NCBI GenBank assembly: GCA_963989385.1
Contig: OZ022501.1
Coordinates: 19,802,102-19,866,101 of the forward strand
Source of the DNA: Ctena decussata
Lineage: Eukaryota; Mollusca; Bivalvia; Lucinida; Lucinidae
Direction: 5' to 3'
DNA length: 64,000 bases
This document shows positions 1 through 13,200 of this stretch, piece after piece. The notes beneath the pieces were generated by a model. It had not been told where the DNA came from and ran no database searches. It saw only the letters and a list, made by a program, of their open reading frames with translations. Position numbers and translations under genes: made by a program. How positions within the stretch are numbered: position 1 is the first letter of the stretch; the number at the start of each line of letters is the position of its first letter.

Positions 1-3000
1 CTATCTCCTTACCTCAGAATTGTCCGTATCTATCCGATGAACTTACAGTAACCAGAAAAATCTGTACAATGGGGAGTTTCTTAAACATACACGGTTTTGA
101 ATAATGAGAATTGGGTATTCTTGACACTTTTGGCCTTTATAATTATTTACACAAGCGATTACGTATCGCATGGCCTTTTTCCATTCATTTCTTTTGTAAA
201 CATTGATTTCAGAGCAAAGGGAGCTGGCATAAATATTCATCTATTATCATATTCATGAAAAACTGTGCGATGCGACTTTGAAATTTTCATAGGCCAGGGA
301 AATGCGAATGATTTCACAAAAACAGATGAAAAAAGAAAAAAAACGTTGATACTGACATTTTTCCTTGCGCCGGTACTTTGTATATGCAAGCTTCGCATAC
401 TTTGACCCAAGCGGATACATGATGTCGAAGTCTGTGTGACGTCATTACGTCGCACCGACGTCAGTACGACGTCGTTTTGATGTCATGTGCCTGCTGGAGC
501 CAGCCTGGATGCTCATGCCCAGAGAAGACTCGTTAAGGCATAATCATGTTTGTTGTTCAAAATTCGATGTCAAATTACGAGTTTATGGGATTAGACCGAT
601 ATTGCGCTCCATGTTCAGTGTCTTTACCCTGGATGCATTCAAACATCAGCTCTCACAGAGAAAACTATATAAAAAAAAATTCTTTATTTAGAAACCACAA
701 TTACAGCACTTTGTGCTTTCTTGGACAAATTATGCAAGTTCTTTAGCGCTCAGTCTAGGCCCGACCAAACATTCTGACATCACTGCTAAGAGATATGAAG
801 TTTAACTCTGTTTTTCTTTTAAAGCGTTCTGTCATGCTATGTCGAGGCAAATTACTTATAGTATGTTCTCACTGCCGATCAGATCAACTCGACAAGCTCA
901 ACTCGTCAAGCCAGCTCGATCGGCAGGGGTGGTCGGGGTGGTCTGCCTTGTTCGGCATCGCTCCGGCATCCTACCCAAAAATCTTGGGCATTTTTCAATA
1001 AATTCGAGTAGAGATCGAGGAGATCGAGGAAGTCAAGGCCTAGAAGCTCGGGAAGCGAGTATTGGCTCAGTAGACATCGATTTAATCGGGAAACGATCAT
1101 GTAGCTATCTAGTTTGTGTTGGATAAAAACATATGGATCAGTATCCGATGAACTCGACCTCTCTTCGACCAATACCCTATTTCTTTCCGATCAACGCGAT
1201 TCCTTTTCAATTTGTTGCCCAGATCAACTTGACCACTACCTGATTGCTAGTTGACCGCACTGGATAGCTACCCGACCTTATACGAGCGCAATGCCATACT
1301 TCAAACAAGGTATGCAGTACTGACAATCTCCTAAGCCGTAATAGCATAAAAAGATCACAACTACAATTACTAAAATTCCGCAAAGAGACAGATGCTGCCT
1401 TTTTGATTAGGAAGTCACAACCATATCACCTCCACCAAGCTCTCAGGAGGCTTAGATGGGAGGGAAAGAAAGCCAGCAGTCGGCATCACCACTACCATTT
1501 CAAGCATACCATGGAGCAAGAGCAGCCTGGTTCTCCTTGACAAATGAGGTTTTTAGACTTAGATTGTCTACAGTGGCCGTACATGACTAATAATATAGGT
1601 CAATTTGGTCGAATAGAGATCGTGTAGAGATCGTGTAGGGATCGAGATGACCGCTTAGAGATCTGGCTGATTGTCGGGTTGATGTGGTGTAGTCGTGAGT
1701 GGTCATGTTTGGGTCTTGTACGGTCGGGAAAAAGTCCTTTACTAGCCCGATCAAATAATTGGTCGAACTTGGTTGGAGAATTCGGGCGATCGAGACGATC
1801 AAGTTGATCAATGGGAAAATGCCTTTAATAATAAAGAAGAACAGGAGAGAAAGGAAATACGGGGATAAAACGCCCATGATGCTCACATCAGCTGCACAGC
1901 CGGCCAGCCAAAATTTATAGATTTTGTAGTACTCTCCCACTACGTTTGTAAAGACGATTTTCCCGTTCCGTCTAAGACAATGTATACGCCTACTTTTATA
2001 TGATGACACACTGACCGCTGGTGTATCAGTCGTTTATATATGTATTCCATTGCTATAAGACTTTTACAATCGACCTAGACTGCTCAGTACATGAATCGCT
2101 ATGTCAAATTTCCATAAGACAATGAGAAGTCTCGTTTTTTAACCAAAATTGCCCTCAAAACTAATACCTGTCCGATGATTCACAAACTTTTATCCGATGA
2201 TTCACTCCACATACCCGACGACTCGCACTGTATACAGTCACGTGGCATTATATCCTTTTTCCATGCTGAATGAATTTTGATTTTTGGGGGTATTATCAAG
2301 TATATAACGCTTTCGGTACACATATCAAAATGAGCTCTCTGCCCATTTGCGTTTGTTAGAAAATCAAAATCAAACTGTACAAAATGAGATTTTCCTACCT
2401 TTTTACACACAGCCTGAGAAACGGGGCGCTAAATTGCGGCTATCATTAAAATTTTTTTCATAGCATGCTGTCATCTCACATGACAAAATTGATTTCTATA
2501 GCTCCTGCAATAAGTAGATCTTTACTTTTTAACATCGCTTGGCCATGCCGGGAATACAAAATTGAGAAGATCAAAAGTACATATCGTTTAAACAAAGAAA
2601 ATCCCGACTTCACACTTACACTTCGTCCGAATTTACACACTATACCAATTCACCCCCGAATTTTCACCAGGTACCATTGTCACCGTTTCCATAGGGTGTA
2701 TATAGTTCCGCATATCTGAAATAACAGACAGTTAGCATATAGTCGGACGGAAGGGCGAGTAGTACCATTGTCTACACGACATGATAAGGTACGATGGAAA
2801 CTTAGATGAAATTTACCGTATAGAATCTTCCAACCCTAGCCCAATAAATGCATATCGTTTCCTTGGAAGCTAGGTTGTTATAGCCAACAGCTAACTGTAA
2901 GACAACTTTCACCTTAGGTATCACATCTGCAAGTATTCGAGTATCTACAGTACGAACACATAAGATATGCATGATTTAAAAGACAAACTCATTCTGTAAT

Positions 3001-3150
3001 ATTTGACATTTGGAATGTAGACAATTTTTCCTCTTTTTTCCAAAGCCTTAAGGACGAAAATAGACAAGTTTCGATTCTGTTTTTTTCTTTCTTTCTTTTT
3101 TTTACGACCAGTATAAAGTAATTCTACAAATTTGAACATACTAGGTCTTG
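1..3150. other. Non-coding stretch with GATC-dense patches
   Basis: I see no gene here. Two patches (about 860-1300 and 1600-1830) are unusually dense in GATC, ATCGA and GATCGAG words, as if built from decayed short tandem motifs. Around 430-500 there is a run of CGACGT/GACGTC palindromic words ending in ATGTGCCTGCTGG, which matches the tip of a small repeat family seen again near 28.4, 30.0 and 34.8-35.4 kb. Short open frames in this region have no recognisable motif. Confidence 0.5.
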
Positions 3151-3154
3151 TTGT

Positions 3155-3441
3155 TTAACATTTATCTGCATGTTTATTTCTAAGACTAACATATATTTGA
3201 CACTCAAACACAAAATGGCATTCATCTTTTAGTTTGTTAGGCTACATATTGAACATTTTGTGTTCTCATACTGAACTCGTGCTAGTCTTGCCCATCTACC
3301 AACTTCAACTACTAACCTTTGAAACGAACCTCTAAGTCTTGATAAAGCCACTCGAAGTTTTTTTAACACTAATAATATCCAAATAGCTTTGACAGTTAAA
3401 CTTGATAAAGACTTAGACGTCGCGCACGATCTTCGTCTCAA
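3155..3441 (-). pseudogene. LINE reverse transcriptase C-terminal fragment, frameshifted
   Basis: The minus-strand frame reads LRGSFQRLVVEVGRWAR followed by a CSIC half of a zinc knuckle, then stops. Shifting frame by one base near 3228-3232 restores KDECHFVFECQIYVSLRNKH before a stop at 3155-3157. A knuckle followed by D-E-x-H-F, then C-x-x-Y and L-R-N-K, is the usual C-terminal tail of CR1/L2-like and related non-LTR retrotransposons in molluscs. Only about 95 codons remain, so it is a 5'-truncated relic. The family name is uncertain; that it is a LINE tail is fairly sure. Confidence 0.7.
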
Positions 3442-3480
3442 ATGACGTCGTGGTTATTAGCAATTAAGCGCACAAAGAAT

Positions 3481-3556
3481 ATTCATTCGTTCGTTCGTTT
3501 ATTCTATCGTTCCTTTCAGTAATTCATTCACTCATTCATTCGCTCATTCATTCATA
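3481..3556. repeat. TTCG/ATTC-type tetranucleotide tract
   Basis: Imperfect run of TTCG and CATT units just left of the large foldback element. Confidence 0.8.
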
Positions 3557-3759
3557 TATATTGACCCTATGACTGACAAATTGGTATACAGTTGACACTC
3601 GTAATCTCAAACACTGATATCTCAAAGGTCCGTCTTATAACGAAGAATATAGATTGTACACATTTCTCTTTGCCTTTCCATTTCAACTCCAGATATCTCA
3701 AACTACAGGTACTTTGCATTAATTTTATACCTATGCATATTTTCCATAAGTCTTAGCAA

Positions 3760-5116
3760 TGTAACGTGGGCCGACCTGCAAACAAACCCCGTCAGTGGAA
3801 AAGCATGCTCACCCACCAAGGGCGGTTTATTTGCTTATATACCCCAACATTTACTCGACCACAAACTACCGAGTTTGTAATTTGCATATCTATTTATATC
3901 TGTGACCTTCTACCGTCACATTACTTTCCCCTCCGAGAAGTCTCGTCCCGAGACTTGGCCAGGGAATTACATGGGTAAGGCAACTCCGGTCTGGCAGTTG
4001 TCATTATCCCACCGCTGGCCACCAAATGTAACGTGGGCCGACCTGCAAACAAACCCCGTCAGTGGAAAAGCATGCTCACCCACCAAGGGCGGTTTATTTG
4101 CTTATATACCCCAACATTTACTTGATCACAAACTTCCGAGTTCGTAATTTGCATATCTATTTATATTTGTGACCTTGTACCGTCACATTACTTCCCCCTG
4201 CGAGAAGTCTAGACTTGGCCAGGGAATTACATGGGTAAGGCAACTCCGGTCTGGCAGTTGTCATTATCCCACCGCTGGCCACCAAATGTAACGTGGGCCG
4301 ACCTGCAAACAAACCCCGTCAGTGGAAAAGCATGCTCACCCACCAAGGGCGGTTTATTTGCTTATATACCCCAACATTTACTCGACCACAAACTACCGAG
4401 TTTGTAATTTGCATATCTATTTATATCTGTGACCTTCTACCGTCACATTATTTTTTTTCTGTTTTTATTAATACTGCTATTTAACAACCTGTATGTACAA
4501 CAAGGTACACATTACAAGCATAACAAATTGACACACAATCCATCCTTAACAATAAAATGTGCAAAATGTATATAAATAACTTGGCTGCATGAATAAAACG
4601 AATTTCTTGAGTACAATGGTAACTTTAGGAGAATTTGAATTTCCTGTGAAGGGGAAATGTTAGTATATTATGAAACTGTTGTTGCTTCAATTCTTATAAC
4701 GATGGTCTTATAACTTATAACTGAATAAATATGGTATGTTTTTCTGAGTTCAGGACAAAATTCTTCCAGATCAGGGGCTGTATTTATAAAATGACCCAAG
4801 TTGTTGCTATGCTGTTGCCAAGGCCAAGTTATTTATATACATTTTGCACATTTTATTGTTAAGGATGGATTGTGTGTCAATTTGTTATGCTTGTAATGTG
4901 TACCTTGTTGTACATACAGGTTGTTAAATAGCAGTATGAATAAAAACAGAAAAAAAAAATAATGTGACGGTAGAAGGTCACAGATATAAATAGATATGCA
5001 AATTACAAACTCGGTAGTTTGTGGTCGAGTAAATGTTGGGGTATATAAGCAAATAAACCGCCCTTGGTGGGTAAGCATGCTTTTCCACTGACGGGGTTTG
5101 ACCTTCTACCGTCACA
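3760..5116 (-). mobile_element. TRIM (miniature LTR retrotransposon) array
   Basis: Three 161-bp repeats (3760-3920, 4027-4187, 4287-4447) start TGTAACG and end CGTCACA, so they have TG..CA ends on both strands. They are separated by 106- and 99-bp internal segments. Read on the minus strand each LTR has a TATATAAG box followed by AATAAA. The internal segment begins TTTGGTGGCCAGCGGTGGGA, the usual place and style of a primer-binding site, and ends in a purine run GGAGGGGAAAG just before the next LTR, like a polypurine tract. A fourth, inverted and truncated LTR lies at 4963-5100, and an LTR end at 5101-5116. No coding capacity. LTR-internal-LTR-internal-LTR with ~100-bp interiors fits a TRIM. 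Flank words GCAA/GCAT suggest a 3-4 bp target duplication. Confidence 0.75.
4288..5100. repeat. Inverted repeat made of TRIM LTR plus flank
   Basis: About 4288-4583 reappears inverted at about 4829-5100, including the LTR, the AACCTGTATGTACAACAAGG stretch and GCAAAATGTATATAAATAAC. The ~245-bp spacer contains, from about 4774, GGGGCTGTATTTATAAAATG, which matches one end of the TIR element at 38466-38641. Confidence 0.75.
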
Positions 5117-7258
5117 GCATACCCCAAAGTGCATTCTAGATTCGGCTGAAAGTCTTTGTTGTCAAAAAATCTTATACTTACCGTGGGAATAAATAAAGGG
5201 ACACTGCTTAGGATTCCAGAATAATTCGTTGTATAGATATATTGCTGAGAAGCTATTTTGCAACCTATCAAAGTTATCCTAACCATATTGACAAGTGCTG
5301 TAATGCAAAGTCGATTTTGCCGTGTACATGAATATAATAATGAAAAACTGAGATCGACATTTCAATAACAAATATTTAAACATGTTATAATTAATGAGAC
5401 CCCGGAAAAAATCCTTCCTGCATGAAAATATTTACTCATAAAAAGAGCCAGAGGAGACCTTCTTCGGAGCCAAATAGTAAAGATCCGGATGTTAAAACCG
5501 CTAGGCTTGCTTTAGACATTTAATAAATAGAATGTCTGTTTTATCCAATTTGTGAGCTGTTGAAAGAATGCTTTTTACGGTATTTTACACTGACAACTAG
5601 CAGGCAGAACAGAAGAGAGGGATGGACACAGTAAACATATGCCAGTGTTTCATACGTCTTACTACACCCCTATTTGTTCTATTACAGGCTTTGCAACTGA
5701 GGTGCTGGCTTTTATTCTTTCTTAAATTTATCATATTTCTTCCTGTTAGTATTTAAGCAAAGCACAAAAATGAGTTTATAGAAATGTAGAACCGTGCATA
5801 GAAATATATAAAATGTCTAGTACCAAGCAGTGTACCTACTAGAAAGCATTTGTTCACACCTTTCCGCAGTAACAAAAACGGATGAATGAAATCACATGTT
5901 CAATCTTGTTAAATGATTAAGACGGGAGATGAAAAAAGCAAACAAATCGAAATTTAAACTTTTTTAAAGCAAAACTTGAGTAAATTACCCCACCCCTCTC
6001 TTCCGTCACGTTAAATTTCCAGTTATCAGTGACTAACCGCAAGCGAAATGCTATGAAAAGTATGTTTGCAACATAGGTTGCAGATGGGAAAATAGAGGTA
6101 TTCTGTTTATTTACTTTCTAAAGCAAGCTTAGCTATTTCTAGCATTGGACCTATGCTAATTTTCTGAAGGACGGTCCCGCCTTGCTCTTTTTAAGGTTAA
6201 ATATTTGTTTGCAGAAAAGACATTTGTGCGAATATTCATTATATGTAACATGCATAAATATCTGTTATTGAAATGTTGATCTCGGTTTTTCATTACCGTA
6301 TTCCTGTACACAATGAAAACGACAAATACTACGCGGAAGCGTTTCAGCACTTGTCAATATTAATAAGATAACTTTAATAGGTTGCAAAATAGCTTCTCCG
6401 CAATACTAAATATAGCGAACTTTTCTGGAATCCTAACATGGATAACTTTCCACGCCACTGTTTAAAAATCGATAATCGATATTCGCGAATCGAGCAGGTA
6501 ATGAAATACACTACGAGATATGGGCAAGTCATCTTTTCCTTCTTATTCTATTTTTCCTTATATCCAAATCCATTTTTCCGAGTTCATTTCGAAAACCGCA
6601 TTAATTTGCGAACAGCCTGATTTAATTTTTAAAAAGATTGCATAAGAAATACCGCGGTCATTTTTTAGTTTAAGTTGACTACCCTCAAAATGTATAGAAT
6701 ATATAGTAAATCATGACTTTTTTACTGCGTTGATCAAAGTTTTTACCCGCATATGTCTCTTTTTTTTTCATAAAATGATAATTTTCCGTGTTCATTCCGA
6801 AAACTACAATAATTCAGCATTTCACTGATACAATTTTTATTGAAATAGGAAGTAAAACAGTGCGGTCATTTTTACATTTTCGATCAGCACCCTTATTTTC
6901 TATGCTGGCTGCAAATATCCGACAGAATTCACAGATTACTCCAGGTGGCGTAGAAAGTTGCGGACGGCAGTGCCCCTTTATTTATTCCCATGGTAAGTGT
7001 AAGATTTTTTGACAACAAAGACTTTCAGCCGAATCTAGAATGCACTTTGGGGTATGCTAAGACTTATGAAAAAATTACATAGGTATAAAATTAATCCAAA
7101 GCACCTGTACTGGTACTCAAAGTAAATTTCCTGGGACCAGAAGATTAACTTCGAGATATCAGTATTTTTAGATGATCTTCGACTTTGAGATATTGAGAGG
7201 TGACTGTATTTATTGATCTGTATGCATTGTTGGTTTAACGATTATAAAAGATAAAGAC

Positions 7259-9596
7259 AAAGGGCCAGTTGCCATAAGGGGATTTTCCTGGTACAATTAT
7301 AACTGAATAATATTTTGCGAACAATTAGCCCTAAAAAGTTCATAAAAAGTTCAAGCCAAATCGAGCTTTGGTTTTGTGTACACTATGTCTTAAATGTGGG
7401 TTGGGTAATTCCATATCAGTCGACCCTAATGAAACTAATAGGTAATTTACAACCTTCCAGTAATAGAATGACTAAAGGTTGCGAGATATATTGAATGAGC
7501 AGTAAACACACTTTAAGATGCTATAAGGTTTCTGTGTCAACTAGATATCTGAGCTAAAACATATCCCTTTATTTGCAATTTTTAGATTTTTGTGTATTTT
7601 GCACCTACCAGCTTTCCGGAAAACCCCAAGGTTTCTCCAACAAGCAATAGATTTGCCCTTCCTTTGGTGCAAGTATTTGTCAATGACTGAGCATTTTTCT
7701 GTAAATATTCTGAAAAATGAGTTATGTGCCCTTGAATGCAGAAAATTGTGTTAAATGTCTGAAAAATGTCAATTTTGTATGTTACAGATTTCTCAGTCAT
7801 TTAAGTGTCCTCCATAGTCCTATCATTCTTAAAAACGGCTAAATACAAATCATTATGAGCAGCGATTCACTCGCGTTTCTTGATAAAATGTGGGTTGATG
7901 TGCATATATAGAGTCAGACAACGAGCAAACAGTAGGGAGAATTTATTTCTTAAACATAATAAATTTGTCCACAAAATATAAAATTCCTGTTGAGCGGTTC
8001 AGTAGGCAAACGTGAGATATTGACAGTGGGTCATACCTGTACATTGTATTTTAACTATCTTATTTAAGTTAATCATATCGGATGTAGGTCAGTTTAGTTG
8101 CCAAATCATTTTTTTTTTTCAAAACCGGTTAATGTCAAACTCGTGAACGTTTTCTTTTTCTAAAGTTAGCTAACAATGGCCATTTACATTGACGAAACTG
8201 TAGTGAGGACCTTGCAGCGATACCTTACGATAAAATATTCTATGAATATATTCCATCGATAGAGCAATAGTGCCTTTAATATTCTGACATAATTGATTTA
8301 GAAAACAATGTTAAATCAGATCAGACCAGAGGATGCACTGTTTGCCTACCGCGATATGAAACATGCCCTTATATGAGATAAATGAACCTCTCTAAGCTCA
8401 AAGATGGAAAAGCCCATTTTGAATATAATTAAGGTGTCCGATTAATTACACTATCTACCTTCTTTTTTAAGGTGTACTTAAACCTAATCTTTTTTAAAGC
8501 GTGTGAGAGCAGATGATTTACAGTTCAGCCTCTTAACTTTCGATATCATAAACGTCATTAAAATGGTAAAAATACAATGTACAGGCTTGGAACCACAGTC
8601 ATTGTGCTGCTTCTGTTTAAATTGCAGCACTTGACGGGTAAGCAGATTATAAAACTGTAAGTTGTGGAGCAATTTGTCATTTTTCAAAGGCATTCCCGCG
8701 ACTGTTTGCCAGTTATATGACTCAGGTTATGTACACCATCCCACATTTTATTATCAAATGTGGAGCCGCGGTAGTTGAGTAGGCTAAAGGCTGGCCTACT
8801 GATCTAGATGTAGAAGCTACAAGTCCCGCTTGAGGCAGAAATCTTTTCAATTGTAAACTGGGTTCCACTGCACACAGCCTTTCATTATCACCCACACATC
8901 GTCCCGATATGACTGAAATACTGTAAAAAGGTTGTAAAATTGCAAGTCATCGACACATCCATCACTAAACGTGATGGTGGAACCCCTTTTCATAATGATT
9001 TGTGTTAAGAGATTCTACCGCTGGTAGGACATAGGACGCTATAAATGTGTCACATACAAAATGACATTTTTCGGACTTCTAACACAATTTTCTGCATACA
9101 AGGGCACATAACTCATTTTTTCAGAATATTTACAGAAAAATGGTCATAATTCTGCAATGTCCAGTCACTGACAAATACTTGCACTAAAGGAATTCTATTG
9201 CTTGTTGAAGAAACGTTGAGGTTTTCCGCAAAGTTGGTAGGTGCAAAATACACAAAAATCTAAAAATTGCAAATAAAGGGATGTGTTTTAGCACAGGTAT
9301 CTAGTGGACACAGAAACGTTATAGCATCTTAAAGTATGTTTACTGCTCATTTAATATACGCCACAACCTTTAGTCAGTCTATTATTGGAAGGTTGTAAAT
9401 TACCAATTAGTTTCATTAGGGTCGACTGATATGGAATTACCCCACCCACTTTTGAGACATAGTGTACACAAAACAAAAGCTCGGTTCGACTTGAACTTTT
9501 TATGGATAAATGGCCTCTACATAGGGCTAACTGTTCACAACATATTATTCAATTATAATTGTACCAGGAAACCCCTCTTATGGCAACTGGTCCTTT
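7259..9596. mobile_element. Second large foldback element
   Basis: The left tip AAAGGGCCAGTTGCCATAAG matches the inverted right tip AAAGGACCAGTTGCCATAAG. Inverted similarity extends about 570 bp inward on each side (about 7259-7830 against 9010-9596), including TTTGCAATTTTTAGATTTTTG on the left against its complement on the right. The ~1.2-kb centre has no transposase, but holds a decayed tRNA-headed SINE (about 8756-8990). The element starts 52 bp after the pogo-like foldback ends. No clear target duplication was found. Confidence 0.75.
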
Positions 9597-10105
9597 AACG
9601 CCCATTTTACTTAAAGTTTCCATAGTCCTATAAATGGTAAAAATCATCAAAGCAAAAATTATGATAAAACTAGCACAGCCTTCCGAATTGATGATAAATC
9701 GTCTGTTGGTGTGCGTTTTCGTATCATATAATTGGCAAATAAGGAGAAACAGAGGCTTTTGAAAAACTACAAGTCTCTCCTTAAAAAATATGATCTTTAT
9801 TTCTGGTTCCCCGTTAAGCAATGATATAATGCAACAGCGAGGCAATGAATGGAATCCTTGCCGTACATTGTATTTAAACCATCTATTAAATACCTGTACC
9901 TTGTATTTTTATCTTCTGTACCTTGTATTTTTATCATGTAAATGACGTTTGTGAAATCGAAAGTAGGTCATTTTAGTTGTCGTTTTTATGAGAATCCCAA
10001 GGGTGTTTTAAAATTTTCAAAGCCATCCAATCACGATCATATACAGTGACGAAACTGTCGTGAGAAGCATGCAGCGATACTTCACAATAAAATATTTCCT
10101 GGGAC
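8020..10105 (+). repeat. Direct repeat pair at 8.02-8.25 and 9.86-10.1 kb
   Basis: Both copies run through CTGTACATTGTATTTTAAC/CCGTACATTGTATTTAAAC, GTAGGTCA.TTTAGTTG and GACGAAACTGT.GTGAG, then GCAGCGATAC and ACAATAAAATAT or a close form. They lie in the same orientation about 1.85 kb apart, one in the foldback centre and one just outside its right end. Confidence 0.65.
8756..8995 (+). mobile_element. Decayed tRNA-derived SINE
   Basis: The head contains TAGTTGAGTAGG, fitting a pol III A box, and ACAAGTCCCGC, a worn B box about 40 bp later. A body follows ending near CGATATGACTGAAATACTGT, a tail style I associate with mollusc SINEs. It sits in the loop of the foldback element. No clear duplication of the target was seen. 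Confidence 0.45.
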
Positions 10106-10259
10106 CTTTAACGAAGCAGATAACAGTCACTGTCTTCAAAGTGTCTTGGTGCATATAATCCGATATTGTCAGGCGTTTCTAAGTGCCATGTATACCGAAC
10201 GGCAAGTGTATAGATATATACAATTTGCCTTATATGTCAAAGACTATTTGATGGTTAAA

Positions 10260-13200
10260 CATGATTGCTAGAGAAAATGACTCATTATGACACAAAGTTT
10301 AACCTTAAACTTACAGTAGGTTATAGTGACCTTTATCTTATGGTGCAGTGACTTACCTGAAGACTGATTGAAAATGATGCTTGGTATAATGACTCAGTAT
10401 GACACCAAGTTTAATCCCAAACTTACAGTAGTAAACAGTGACCTATTTTTTTCATGGTCCAATGATTTTGCCTTATATCTTGAAGACTGTTTGAATAATG
10501 AACATAATTGCTTTGCTTGGGATAATGACTCAGTATGACCCGATGTTTCACCCCAAACTAACAGTAGGTCACATTGACCTATATTTTATGGTCAAGTGAT
10601 TTTGCATATTATCTTGAACATTATTTGATCTAAGAACATGATTGTTGTGGATAATGACTCAGTATGACCCAAAGTTTTCCCTAAAATTACCAGAAGGTCA
10701 CATTGACCTATATTTCATAGTCCAGTGAGTTTGCCTTATATCTCGAAGGCCATTTGAAGGAGAACATAATTGCTTGGGATAATGACTCAGTTTAACTGGA
10801 TGATTGACCTCAAACTTACAGTAGGTTATAGTGACCTACATTTTATGGAGCAGTGATTTTGCCTTAAAACTCGAAAACTGATTGATGTTTGAAAATGATT
10901 TATTGTGAGAATGTAAGTATCACACACAATTTTTACCTCAAACTTGGAGTAGTAAACAGTGACCTATTTTTTGGTCCAGTGATTTTGCCTTAAATCTTGA
11001 AGACTGTTTGATTTATGAACATGATTACTTGGGATAATGACTTAGCATGACCCGATGTTTCATTTCAAACTAACAGTAGGTCACATTGACCTATATTTCA
11101 TGGTCAAGTGATTTTAAATTTCATCTTGAAGACTATTAAAGATTAAAGAACATGAGTCTTGTGATAATGACTCAATATGACCTAAAGTTTGCCCTGAAAC
11201 TACCAGTAGGTCACATTGACCTATATTTCATAGTCCGGTGAATTTGCCTTATATCTCGAAGGCTATTTGAAGGACGAACATAATGGCTTGGGATACCGAC
11301 TCAGTTAAACTTGATTGACCTCAAACTTACAGTAGTTTAAGGTGACCTATATTATATGGTGCAGTGATTTGCCTTAAAACTTGAAGACTGTTTGATGTTT
11401 GAAAATTATTTCTTAGGAGAAAGATTCAGTATGACCCGATGAGAATGATTCAGTATGACCCGAATGATTCAGTATGACCCGACTGTTTGATGTTTGAAAA
11501 TTATTTCTCAGGAGAATGATTCAGTATGACCCGATGTTTGACCTCAACTAACAGTAGGTCACATTGACCTATTTTTCATGGTCCAGTGGTTTTGCCTTAT
11601 ATCTTAACGACTATTTCATGTACGTACATGATTGCTTCTGATAATGACCCAGAGGTTTGACTCAGAAATTTGATTTTTAAATAGCAGTAGGTCACACTGA
11701 CCTATATTTCATGGTCCAGTGGTTTTGCTTTATATATATTGAAGACTATTTGATGTATGTACATGATTGCTTGGAATAATGGCTCAGTATGGCCCCAAGT
11801 TTGCCTTTTATTAACCAGGAGGTCACATTGACCTGTATTACGTGGTCCAGTGGTTTTGCCGAATAACTTGAAGACTAGTTGATGTACATACATGATTCTT
11901 CTGATAATAACTCAGATATTTGACTCAGATGTTTGATTTTAAAAATTAAAAGTAGGTCACAGTGACCTTATATTTCATGGTCCAGTGATTTTGCCTTATA
12001 TCTTGAAGACTGTTTAATTAACGAACATGATTGCTTTGGGTAATGATTCAGTATGACCCGTTGTTTGATTGATTGATTGATTGATCTGTTGCTTTATGTC
12101 CACGGTAAACAGCTATGGTCATGTTGTGACGGTCAGTTAACCTAACCACACTGTTCCTGGGCAGGCTTAGACCTCCTAAGCGGTTGACCAGTACGGAGGT
12201 ACATACTTTCGCCAGTAACTGACAACTGCCCTTCTTGAATAAGCGGAAGGAGAAACGAAAGTATGTGGCAAGACCGGGTATCGAACCCAGGACCTCTGAC
12301 TTGTGAATCAGGAGTCCTACCGACTGAGTTACGCGGCACGGCTTCCCGATGTTTGACCTTAACTAACAGTAGGTCACACTGACCTATATTTCATGGTCTA
12401 TTGTAATTGCATTTTATCTTGAAACTATTTAATGTAGCTTCATGATTGCCTCTGATAGTGACTCAGATGCTTGATTTTAAACTAACAGTAGGTCTCAGTG
12501 ACATGTATTTCATGGTCGTGTGATTTTGTCTTATAGCTTGAAGACTGTTTGATTTACAAATATGATTGCTTGGGATAATGATTCAGTATGACCGGATGTT
12601 TGACCTCAACTAACAATAGATCACAACGTCTTTATGTTATGGCCAAGTGATTTTGCCTTATATCTTGAAGTCTAAATGAAGAACGTACATGGTTGCTTGC
12701 GATAATGACTCAGGTTTTTGACTCAGATTTTTTATTTTAAACTAACAATATGTCACAGTGACCTATATTTCTTGGTCCAGTGATTTTGCCTTATATCTTA
12801 AAGACTGTTTGATTAACGAATATGATTACCTGTGAAAATGATTCAGTATGACCCGATATTTGACTTCAACTAACAGTAGGTCACACTGACCTATATTTTA
12901 TGGTCCAGTGGTTTTTCTTTATATCTTGAAGTCTACATGGCTGCTTGCGATAATTACTCAGATGTTTGACTCAGATGTTAAGTCTAAACTAACAGTAGGT
13001 GACACTGACCAATATTTCATGGTCAAGTGATTTTGCCTTATATCCTCAAGACTTTTGATTTTTGATTAACCAACATGATTGCTTTGGATAATGATTCAGT
13101 ATGACCCGATGTTTGACCTCAACTAACAGTAGGTCACATTGACCTATATTTCATGGTCCAGTGTTTTTTCCTTATATTATGAAGACTATTTGATGTACGT

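Larger units (their letters stand above)
3589..7206. mobile_element. Large pogo/Tigger-like foldback element
   Basis: The left end reads CAGTTGACACTCGTAATCTC and the right end, inverted, CAGTCACCTCTCAATATCTC. Both are flanked by TA (3587-3588, 7207-7208), the Tc1/mariner target duplication. Inverted similarity continues inward: 3589-3759 plus 5117 to about 5385 pairs with about 6225 to 7206. The middle (about 5386-6224) shows no transposase, so this is a non-autonomous foldback. The left arm is interrupted at 3760-5116 by the TRIM array; joining the flanks rebuilds the sequence seen intact in the right arm near 7060. Assignment to pogo/Tigger rests on the TIR style and TA duplication. Confidence 0.75.

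Noticed and set aside
12142..12339. tRNA gene or small protein gene
   Set aside because: The A and B boxes belong to a SINE with a 12-bp target duplication; the short open frame crosses the SINE. The same holds at 47098-47362 and 35893-36241.
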